64,000 bases of DNA from an uncultured Bacteroidales bacterium (GTDB lineage Bacteria > Bacteroidota > Bacteroidia > Bacteroidales > F082): assembly GCA_900317155.1 (NCBI GenBank), contig ONFO01000004.1, forward strand, positions 114,046-178,045, given 5' to 3'. Made by a program: the position numbers and the translations under genes. Shown piece by piece: positions 57,391 to 64,000 of this stretch (position 1 is its first letter; every line of letters starts with the position of its first letter). The notes beneath the pieces are model-generated. The model was not told the origin of the DNA, ran no database searches, and saw only the letters and a list, made by a program, of their open reading frames with translations.

Positions 57391-59832
57391 ATGATAGAAC
57401 TGAAAGATTATCAAAGAGAAGCCATCAACAAATTGAAGGTTGAAGTCATTGACCTTCTGAATTTGAGCGACAGCCGCCAAAAACTTGTCTTTAAAGCTCC
57501 CACAGGCTCGGGAAAAACAGTCATGGCCTCCGCATTGCTTGATGAATTGACCGTAGAAGTCAGAGACGGCAAGTGCAAATATACCGATGTGGCATTCATT
57601 TGGATTGCCCCTAACAAGTTGCATCAGCAGAGCTATTTCAAGATGCGCAGCTTCTTCAGCGAAACACGCCGCTTGCGCCCTGTTATGTTCGATGAGGTAA
57701 ATCCTTCCGAAGGCCTCCAGCCTGGCGAGGTGCTTTTTGTCAATTGGGAAAGCATCAACAAGGACAACGCCGTGATGATTCGCGACAATGAGCAAAACCG
57801 CACACTCTATAGGCTGACCGGAGTCACACAAATTGAGAAAAACATCCCTATTATTGTCGTCATCGACGAAGAACACATGTTTGGTGGTAAGAATGCCAAA
57901 AAGAGTGAGTTGGTGCTTCGCAATATCAACCCCAAAGTTGAACTGAGGATTTCTGCCACGCCCATCACCGTTGGCACAATGGTCAGCGTGCCTCGCGAGC
58001 GTGTTGTGGAAGAGGAAATGATAAAGAAAGGCATCACCCTCAATCCAAACATCCCATCCTCCATTGACAACCAAAACATCACAGCCAATCAAAAACTGCT
58101 TGAAATCGCTCTGAAAAAGCGTAATGATCTGGCACGAGCCATGTCGGCCTATGGCATCAATCCTTTGCTTCTCATCCAACTGCCCAACGACACCAAAGAT
58201 GACCTTACCGCCGAAGACAAGACCATCGCTGAAGAAATAGAGCAATATCTGGATGTGAGGAAAAACATTTCGGTAAACAACGGCAAGATGGCCGTATGGT
58301 TGAGCAACCGAAAAGACAATCTGGACAACATTGAGGCTTACGACAATATGGTGGAAGCTTTGCTTTTCAAGCAGGCTATAGCTTTAGGCTGGGATTGCCC
58401 CCGTGCATGTGTGTTACTCATCTTTCGTGAAATGCAAAGTTTCACCTTCACTACTCAGGTGGTTGGCCGCATCATGCGAATGCCCGAACAGCATTTCTAC
58501 AACAACGATGCATTGAATTATGGCTATGTTTACACCAACCTCAGTGCCGATAAGATTCAAGTGGTGGGCGACGAAATGAACTACATTTCCACCATCTATG
58601 CCAAAATACGCGAAGGTCTGAACAATATCATACTGCCTTCAGTGTACCAATACGACCGTAAGACCCGTAACCGTCTAGGCTCCGATTTTAAGACCGTGCT
58701 GTTCAAGACGCTGGAGAAGTATTGGAACACCAAGACTGACGAACTGTTTTCAGTTGAAGACTTTCTTTCAAACGATGATAAGGAAGAGTTGGGCGTTAAT
58801 GCAATTGTAATGACCACTCTCACAATGAGTTTTCCTGAAGAAGACAAGGAATCAATAGATGACGACCAGCTAATGCTTGACTGCAACGCGCAAATTAGGA
58901 ACAATCTTGAAAAGGCACGACTGCGCGGAATCCAAATGGATGTTTCCAAAATCAGGATTCCTATCCCAAAAGATGTTAAACTAACAGGCGACGAAGGAAT
59001 TACTGAAATCGTCAGCAAGGCAAGAATAGCCCTTACTATGAGCGAGATTGATAGCCTATTCATCAAATTCTGCAATAAAAACTGCGGTACCTTCGCCAAG
59101 CACGACAGTGCACCAGTTTTGTATAATGCCCTGCTCGACATGATGGAACGCTTCTTCGGCAAGAACGAGTTCGATGCAAAGAAAATTATTCTTTGGCACA
59201 ACAACAAGCCGAAGTTTATCGACCTCATCAAATTGGCATTGGAAGAATATGCCCGTGTGCTACAGTTGAAAGAGAAGTCCCGAAAGGAATATATCTACAA
59301 ACTGAATGAATGGCTGGTGCCTGAAACACGAATGTTCAACCTTGACCAATATCATAGTTGTGAAAATAACATCTTCAACCACGCCATGACACCCTATTTC
59401 GAGCAGAACAGAGTATCGCTGCCCGAGCAGCATTTTTCCCGTTGGGTTGACCAGCAAACAGAGGTGGTGGATTGGTGGTACAAAAATGGTGATTCGGGTA
59501 GTGAAAATTTTGCCATACCCTACACCGATGATGCGGGTATCAATCGTTGCTTCTATATTGATTTCGTGATTCGCTTGAAAAATGGCGTTGTCTGTTTGTT
59601 TGATACCAAATCATGCGGAAGCGATGGCAATGCACCTGCCAAACACAATGCTCTATTGAAATATATGGAGGAAGAAAACAAGAAACCTGGAAGGAAATTA
59701 GTGGGCGGTGTAGTGATAGAAGACCCTGATTCCGGCAACTGGTACTATCCCTCTCTTCCTATCGACAACACCGATAATCTGAAAGGTTGGGACAATTTGG
59801 ATTTGGTTGCACTAAACAAGAAAAACGAATAA
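57391..59832 (+). CDS. DEAD/DEAH helicase-nuclease (type III Res-like)
   Basis: An 813-residue superfamily 2 enzyme. MIELKDYQREAINKL is the Q-motif-like start and FKAPTGSGKTVMASALL (34-50) the Walker A. VVIDEEHMFGG (156-166, DEEH) is motif II, RISATPI (186-192) motif III, and TTQVVGRIMRMPEQ (about 354-367) motif VI. Near the C terminus YIDFVIRLKNGVVCLFDTKS (about 722-741) fits a PD-(D/E)xK nuclease (D...DxK). It is shorter than classical type III Res (about 950-1000). It should translocate on and cleave DNA together with Mod, and the following genes suggest extra partners. Confidence 0.9.
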   Translation: MIELKDYQREAINKLKVEVIDLLNLSDSRQKLVFKAPTGSGKTVMASALLDELTVEVRDGKCKYTDVAFIWIAPNKLHQQSYFKMRSFFSETRRLRPVMFDEVNPSEGLQPGEVLFVNWESINKDNAVMIRDNEQNRTLYRLTGVTQIEKNIPIIVVIDEEHMFGGKNAKKSELVLRNINPKVELRISATPITVGTMVSVPRERVVEEEMIKKGITLNPNIPSSIDNQNITANQKLLEIALKKRNDLARAMSAYGINPLLLIQLPNDTKDDLTAEDKTIAEEIEQYLDVRKNISVNNGKMAVWLSNRKDNLDNIEAYDNMVEALLFKQAIALGWDCPRACVLLIFREMQSFTFTTQVVGRIMRMPEQHFYNNDALNYGYVYTNLSADKIQVVGDEMNYISTIYAKIREGLNNIILPSVYQYDRKTRNRLGSDFKTVLFKTLEKYWNTKTDELFSVEDFLSNDDKEELGVNAIVMTTLTMSFPEEDKESIDDDQLMLDCNAQIRNNLEKARLRGIQMDVSKIRIPIPKDVKLTGDEGITEIVSKARIALTMSEIDSLFIKFCNKNCGTFAKHDSAPVLYNALLDMMERFFGKNEFDAKKIILWHNNKPKFIDLIKLALEEYARVLQLKEKSRKEYIYKLNEWLVPETRMFNLDQYHSCENNIFNHAMTPYFEQNRVSLPEQHFSRWVDQQTEVVDWWYKNGDSGSENFAIPYTDDAGINRCFYIDFVIRLKNGVVCLFDTKSCGSDGNAPAKHNALLKYMEEENKKPGRKLVGGVVIEDPDSGNWYYPSLPIDNTDNLKGWDNLDLVALNKKNE

Positions 59833-59844
59833 AAACATACTAAT

Positions 59845-60060
59845 ATGGCTACAGGAATTGACAGAACTTTCATGCATTGTGGCATTCGTACGCAAGACCT
59901 CGAAGTCATCAACAAACTATGTGTTGAAAAAGGTCTTGACCCCGTATGGCTCACTGACTTTATTCTGAAAGTGTTCCACGAACAAAAAGTTTCCAATGTC
60001 GAATTAAAAGACGACGATGTGGAAAAAATCATCAACAAAGCCTTGAACGAAATCAAATAA
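59845..60060 (+). CDS. Small 71-residue protein of the modification operon
   Basis: A compact helical protein starting MATGIDRTFMHCGIRTQDLE, with VINKLCVEKGLDPVWLTDFI and KDDDVEKIINKALNEIK at the end. It has no signal, membrane segment or catalytic motif. It sits 12 nt after res and 12 nt before the DndD-like gene, so co-expression is certain. The size and placement suggest a subunit or adaptor connecting Mod/Res with the DndD-HerA pair; I do not recognise its family with confidence. Confidence 0.75.
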   Translation: MATGIDRTFMHCGIRTQDLEVINKLCVEKGLDPVWLTDFILKVFHEQKVSNVELKDDDVEKIINKALNEIK

Positions 60061-60072
60061 AAGGAGGGCACC

Positions 60073-62070
60073 ATGCTGATAAAGAAGATTAAAGCGAAGA
60101 ATTTCAAGACCTATCTTGAATTGGATCTTGACCTCAATGTGGAAGAGGAAAAGCCCATCATCCTGATTGGCGGCGACAATGGCGGAGGCAAAACCACATT
60201 GTTTGAAACCATTTGCGGTGCCTTGTACGGCCTGAAATTAAAGACAAAGAAACAATTCGAGGACTTGCTGAACGATGGCGCATTGGGCAAGGTGGAGCCT
60301 GTCATTGAGCTTGAAATCGTGTTTGAAGGCCAGATGCTCAACCAAAAGCAAACCTATATTCTGAAACGCACTTATCGCTTGGGCTCCGACAACAAGCCAA
60401 AAGAAAGCGTGTACCTCAACATGAATGGCAACATCTTTGTCTATGGTACCGAGACCCCAGCGCAGAAGAGAATCAGAGATGAGCAGCAGGTCAGCAAGAT
60501 TATCAAGGCCAACCTTCCTGAAGAGTTGAGTAGCTATTTCCTGTTCGATGCCATGCAATCCAGCAAGCTTCTTGAAGATGGTGTGTTTGCTCAAATCATC
60601 AAGGACAACTTTGAGAATGTGTTGGGCTTTAAGAAATACCTCCAATTGAAGAAAGCTTCTGAAGAATTGCTGCAAGACAAGACTATGGAGCGGATGCAAG
60701 TACAGCAGGAAATTGAAGAATACAAAAAGCTGTGCGAGGATAAAGCCAACAAAGAAAAAGAACTTGAAGGAATCGGAACCACTATTGATTCCTTGTTCAA
60801 ATTGGAAGCCACATTAAAGGATGCCTATACTAAGGCAAAGGCAGGAGCCGAAGACCAGGAGCATACCAAAACCCAAATCAAGCAGCTGGACGACCAAATC
60901 AAGAGCATCAGCAAAAATGCCGAGTTCTACACCGAAAAAGTCCGTCAGTTTTTGGAAAGCTTCGAATACGATGTGTTCATCTCCAAAATGTCCGATAGCA
61001 TGGCAACGGAAGTAGAAGGCATTCTGAGAGCCAAGGAAGAGTTCCTGAAAGCCTCAGAGAAGCAACTGACATTGGAAGAGGTTTCCGAAGTGGTCAACAG
61101 CGTTTTGGATTATATGAAAGCTTTCTCGCTATGCTCGCCCACAGTTGAAGCTCAAAAAGTCATCGACCATGTGATTAAAAGCCAAAACGATGAGAAAGTA
61201 GCAGATGAGTTTGATTTCCTCGACCCGAAGGAAATAGAGGCATTGAAAACCTTTGCTGCTACGAAATCCGTCAATCGATTCCCGCAAATTGAATCGGAGC
61301 GCAAGCAGCTCGACAGCGACATTGCCAACCTGAGCAACCTAAAAATGCAAAAGAGCAGCCTTGAAGCAACGCTGACACAGGGCAATGAAATGATTATCAA
61401 ACAATACGAAGATAACGAAGCTGAAATCAAGCGTTTGAAGGCAAACGAGGAAACTCTGAAAAACGAAATCGAGAAACTGGGCATCAAGATACATGGTTTC
61501 GACATACAAGTGCAACAGGAACCCGACCCCAAGTATGATACTCTGGCCAAATTGCCCGAGTTCTTTGAATCGGTTGCCAATGCTCTTCTGCAACAGAAGA
61601 AGACCCAAATTGAAACCGAGATGTGTGAGCAGTTGAACAAGTATTTGTTATCCTATCAAAACTACATTGGCCGTGTGGAATTGTCTGAATCTTTGGATAA
61701 TTTCTCTATCAAAATGTTCCACAAGGCAGGCAACGAGATTTCGTTGAACCACCTGAATGCTGCATCAAAGCAAATCTTTATTCAGGTGCTTCTTCGCGTC
61801 CTTCGCAATCTTGGTGATTACAACCCACCTGTGATGATTGACACGGTAATGGGAGTTCTTAGCGAAGAAAGCCGAGACAAACTGATGGAAGAGTACTTCC
61901 CCACCTTGTCCGAGCAAACCATCCTCTTGTGTACGACATCTGAGATCAGAAAAGACAGCGACTACAAACGACTGGAACCTTTCGTTTCCAAATCCTACAC
62001 GCTGATTCGCAATGTCGCCGAACAAAAATCCATTGTTGAAAACGGTTATTTTGGTATTGAATTAAATTGA
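60073..62070 (+). CDS. DndD-like SMC/Rad50-type ATPase
   Basis: A 665-residue ABC ATPase with a coiled-coil middle. Walker A GGDNGGGKTTLFETI (33-47) and a following YG.L..K region match DndD, the ATPase of phosphorothioate DNA modification. Coiled-coil stretches span about 195-270 and 420-500 (for example MQVQQEIEEYKKLCEDKANKEKELE). The C-terminal half has LNHLNAASKQIFIQVLLRVL as signature and PVMIDTVMGVLSEESRDKL (about 586-604) as Walker B/D-loop. No DndA, B, C genes are in the window, so it probably works without sulfur chemistry, as a DNA-sensing or loading ATPase. It overlaps the next open frame by 4 nt. Confidence 0.85.
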   Translation: MLIKKIKAKNFKTYLELDLDLNVEEEKPIILIGGDNGGGKTTLFETICGALYGLKLKTKKQFEDLLNDGALGKVEPVIELEIVFEGQMLNQKQTYILKRTYRLGSDNKPKESVYLNMNGNIFVYGTETPAQKRIRDEQQVSKIIKANLPEELSSYFLFDAMQSSKLLEDGVFAQIIKDNFENVLGFKKYLQLKKASEELLQDKTMERMQVQQEIEEYKKLCEDKANKEKELEGIGTTIDSLFKLEATLKDAYTKAKAGAEDQEHTKTQIKQLDDQIKSISKNAEFYTEKVRQFLESFEYDVFISKMSDSMATEVEGILRAKEEFLKASEKQLTLEEVSEVVNSVLDYMKAFSLCSPTVEAQKVIDHVIKSQNDEKVADEFDFLDPKEIEALKTFAATKSVNRFPQIESERKQLDSDIANLSNLKMQKSSLEATLTQGNEMIIKQYEDNEAEIKRLKANEETLKNEIEKLGIKIHGFDIQVQQEPDPKYDTLAKLPEFFESVANALLQQKKTQIETEMCEQLNKYLLSYQNYIGRVELSESLDNFSIKMFHKAGNEISLNHLNAASKQIFIQVLLRVLRNLGDYNPPVMIDTVMGVLSEESRDKLMEEYFPTLSEQTILLCTTSEIRKDSDYKRLEPFVSKSYTLIRNVAEQKSIVENGYFGIELN

Positions 62071-62075
62071 TTGTC

Positions 62076-63659
62076 ATGGAAGTAGCATTAGACAACCTGC
62101 GTCAGGCAGAAAACATACAGGAAGACCTTGCTAAGGTCAAGGAGATTCTTGAAAAGAAAGTCAATTTGGAAACTGTTCCAGAAGGTTTGAAGCGGAACGC
62201 ACTCAACGGCAACAAAATTATGCGCATTTGTTTGTTGGCAGGTCTTTATCAAACCGATGAACGCACCTTGGACGGTTTGGATGCCATTCAACTCTCCAAG
62301 TCAAGCATCCGTGTTCCCTCCAGCTTCTTCACCTACTACGACCTAAAATACCTGTTTTCTGCGTTGTTCAAGTTACGTTACAGAAACTGCAATGTAGATT
62401 GGAGCGACAATCCTTTGGTCTCTCGAATTATGGCCAAGGAAATGTATCGTGGTCGCGACTTCCTTTTGAAAGAAAGCAACTTGGATAGTTTCCTTCACGC
62501 TGTCCGCGTTGCTGGTGGCAAGTCAAGGTCAGGTATCCCCGAACTTGATTTGCTTATTGGAGAGTATGACGGCGAAATTCCTGCCCTTCTCGATATGAAC
62601 AGTACCCGCGTCACCAACACACAAATCCTCATAGCAGGTTCAACGGGTTCTGGCAAGACCAACCTCCTTGCCGTTCTTATCAATCAGATGAGAACATTAT
62701 CCATCGAAAGCCCTTACCCAGTCAACTTCCTTTTGTTCGACTACAAAGGAGAGTTTTCCGACATCGCTAACAACAGTTGGCTCGCCAAGTTCGAGGTTGA
62801 CCGCAGCTGCATCTTAAACCCTGTCGAACGGCCTCTGCCGTTCACGCCCTTTAAGGACTTCACGGGCAAGACGCTGGGCGAAATCAACCTTTATTCTACA
62901 GAGATGGCCAGTGCCTTGTGTGCGCTCGATAGAGCTTCTATGAGTGCTAACATGAGCAACCGTTTAAGTGAAGCCATTGTCGAGGCTTATAAAAAGACAA
63001 AAATGGCTCCCATTAGCTTTGAGCTAATGCTTCAAGAATACCAGAAGAAGATGCTTAACTCCGACAAGGACGATAGCGTTACCTCGGTCTTGAAACAGCT
63101 TATCCGTAGCAATCTGTTCGAAAATCAAGACAAGGTCAATCTGATAAATGAGTGCTACATCATTAAGATGAGCGACTTCCCGAAAGATGGCCCCATTGCA
63201 AAAGCCATTGTCTATTTCGTCGTGTCAAAGTTGAACAACATCTACGAACAGTTGCCCCCTCAGGACAACGACGGCGAACGAGTTCAGCTAAGGCATTTCA
63301 CTATCATTGACGAGGCTCATTACATGCTTGATTTTGACAATCGCCCACTGCGCAATCTTATTGCTGTTGGTCGAAACAAAGGTCTGAGCATCATTCTCGC
63401 CACGCAAAACATGGCCAGTTACAACAGCCGCTTCTTTGATTATTACGCCAACGCACAATATCCGCTGTTGATGAAGCAGCAGACCCAAGACGATAAAACC
63501 ATCAAGAGTTTGTTCGGCGTGTCAGGCAACGAGTTCCAAGAGCTAAAGACAGAAATTACCAACCTTCAAAAAGGCGAGTTAATCATCAAAGACTCCGTCA
63601 TGGCCGCAATGGGCATGGGCAAGAGCTGGAAGAAAATAAAAGTGACGCATTTGATTTAA
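62076..63659 (+). CDS. HerA/DUF87-type hexameric ATPase
   Basis: A 527-residue FtsK/HerA-like ATPase. The ATG at 62076 is preferred over a TTG at 62067 that overlaps the previous gene. Walker A is IAGSTGSGKTNLLAVL (about 188-203), followed by LLFDYKGEFSDIA, the DUF87 signature. Walker B is TIIDEAHYMLDF (about 408-419), then RNKGLSIILATQNMAS with the sensor glutamine. The N-terminal 110 residues (LKRNALNGNKIMRICLLAGL) might be a DndE-like DNA-binding domain, which is tentative. It ends the five-gene operon and may pump DNA or assemble with the DndD-like ATPase. Confidence 0.87.
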   Translation: MEVALDNLRQAENIQEDLAKVKEILEKKVNLETVPEGLKRNALNGNKIMRICLLAGLYQTDERTLDGLDAIQLSKSSIRVPSSFFTYYDLKYLFSALFKLRYRNCNVDWSDNPLVSRIMAKEMYRGRDFLLKESNLDSFLHAVRVAGGKSRSGIPELDLLIGEYDGEIPALLDMNSTRVTNTQILIAGSTGSGKTNLLAVLINQMRTLSIESPYPVNFLLFDYKGEFSDIANNSWLAKFEVDRSCILNPVERPLPFTPFKDFTGKTLGEINLYSTEMASALCALDRASMSANMSNRLSEAIVEAYKKTKMAPISFELMLQEYQKKMLNSDKDDSVTSVLKQLIRSNLFENQDKVNLINECYIIKMSDFPKDGPIAKAIVYFVVSKLNNIYEQLPPQDNDGERVQLRHFTIIDEAHYMLDFDNRPLRNLIAVGRNKGLSIILATQNMASYNSRFFDYYANAQYPLLMKQQTQDDKTIKSLFGVSGNEFQELKTEITNLQKGELIIKDSVMAAMGMGKSWKKIKVTHLI

Positions 63660-63742
63660 GCTTTAAGCAACAATAATAATAAACAACAATTCCCCATATA
63701 GCACGTCAAAGCCTTATTCTTGTACTTATCAGTTTAACATTC

Positions 63743-63901
63743 AGCCCCGAAGGGGCTTAACTTCCTTTATCTGGGTCGCGACGTACGGCAGCACCCCAAC
63801 AGGCACCACCCACCACCGTCTGCGGGACGCAGACGATGACAATGCGTCAAGCCAAAGTCCCGAAGGGACGACCCTACCCCACCCCGATATGCAATGTCGG
63901 G
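63743..63901. repeat. Cluster of small GC-rich hairpins after the modification operon
   Basis: The last 341 bp contain no gene. Four stems follow each other: AGCCCC-GAA-GGGGCT (63743-63757), CGTCTGCG-GGA-CGCAGACG (63817-63835), GTCCC-GAA-GGGAC (63857-63869) and CCCGA/TCGGG (63883-63901). Further on GGTTGACTGTT occurs twice (63921-63931 and 63987-63997). The cluster resembles Bacteroidetes intergenic hairpin repeats; the first may serve as operon terminator although no long T run follows. Confidence 0.5.
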
Positions 63902-64000
63902 TTTGTCATTTCCTGATTTAGGTTGACTGTTTTATGTCGTTAATCGCTGGTTGGAGTTGACCTTGTTGGTTATTAATACTGATATTGGTTGACTGTTCTT

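Noticed and set aside
60073-62070. Phosphorothioate (Dnd) modification system
   Set aside because: Only a DndD-like ATPase is present; no DndA/IscS, DndB or DndC genes occur in the window.
1-64000. CRISPR array, rRNA operon, insertion sequence or integrase
   Set aside because: None was seen: no regularly spaced direct repeats, no rRNA-like sequence, and no transposase or integrase motifs in any plausible frame.

Overview
The window looks like a chromosomal segment of an uncultivated Bacteroidales-type Bacteroidota bacterium. The evidence is: type IX secretion parts (PorT at 11.1 kb, PorX at 22 kb), three secreted peptidases ending in type IX sorting domains, repeated TAnnTTTG -7 promoter elements without Shine-Dalgarno sequences, and typical Bacteroidetes gene pairs (DUF4254-heptosyltransferase, MenG-PorT, BamD-RpoZ, DUF4835-RecN). 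GC is roughly 45-50 percent by eye. No rRNA, CRISPR array or transposase was seen. One tRNA, Glu(TTC), is present.

Layout. 1-2.7 kb: the end of a surface-polysaccharide cluster (flippase, methyltransferase, glycosyltransferase). 2.7-6.2 kb, minus strand: lipid A genes lpxD-lpxC-lpxA, with an lpxC that lacks the usual Bacteroidetes FabZ extension. 7.4-24.3 kb: mainly housekeeping genes. These are a frameshifted aspartate aminotransferase, heptosyltransferase, menG, porT, tRNA-Glu, lplA, two methylthiotransferases, rpsT, radC, wecB, rpsF-rpsR-rplI, a SpoU methyltransferase, tsaE, porX and an HD hydrolase. 24.4-45.6 kb: dapA, two tandem secreted M14 carboxypeptidases, bamD-rpoZ-DUF4835-recN, a secreted C10 protease, rsmE, argS and the pyrB/pyrI region. 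The pyrB leader carries a complete attenuator (leader ORF, pause-type hairpin, T-rich stretch, terminator), and a four-helix-bundle (S23-type) gene sits between pyrB and pyrI.

45.6-63.7 kb is a defence island. It starts with an AbiE-type antitoxin whose toxin has lost its middle, then a DUF4143 ATPase flanked by two copies of a winged-helix fragment. Next comes a minus-strand operon: phosphoribosyltransferase-like protein, predicted retron ncRNA, retron reverse transcriptase, OLD-type ATPase/TOPRIM nuclease and UvrD-like helicase. The last two form a Gabija-like pair. Divergent from it is a plus-strand operon: type III-like Mod methyltransferase, Res helicase-nuclease, a 71-residue protein, a DndD-like SMC ATPase and a HerA/DUF87 ATPase. 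Its 270-nt leader can fold into mutually exclusive hairpins, one being a terminator followed by six T.

The strongest candidates for something undescribed are (1) the four-protein retron operon with its compact ncRNA overlapping the upstream stop codon and the RT start codon, (2) the Mod-Res-small-DndD-HerA operon and its attenuator-like leader, and (3) the pyrBI-type attenuator in a Bacteroidota genome. Several genes, including the pyr leader ORF, begin only 4-7 nt after the -7 promoter element, suggesting near-leaderless transcripts. All family names rest on motif reading by eye; no database search was possible.
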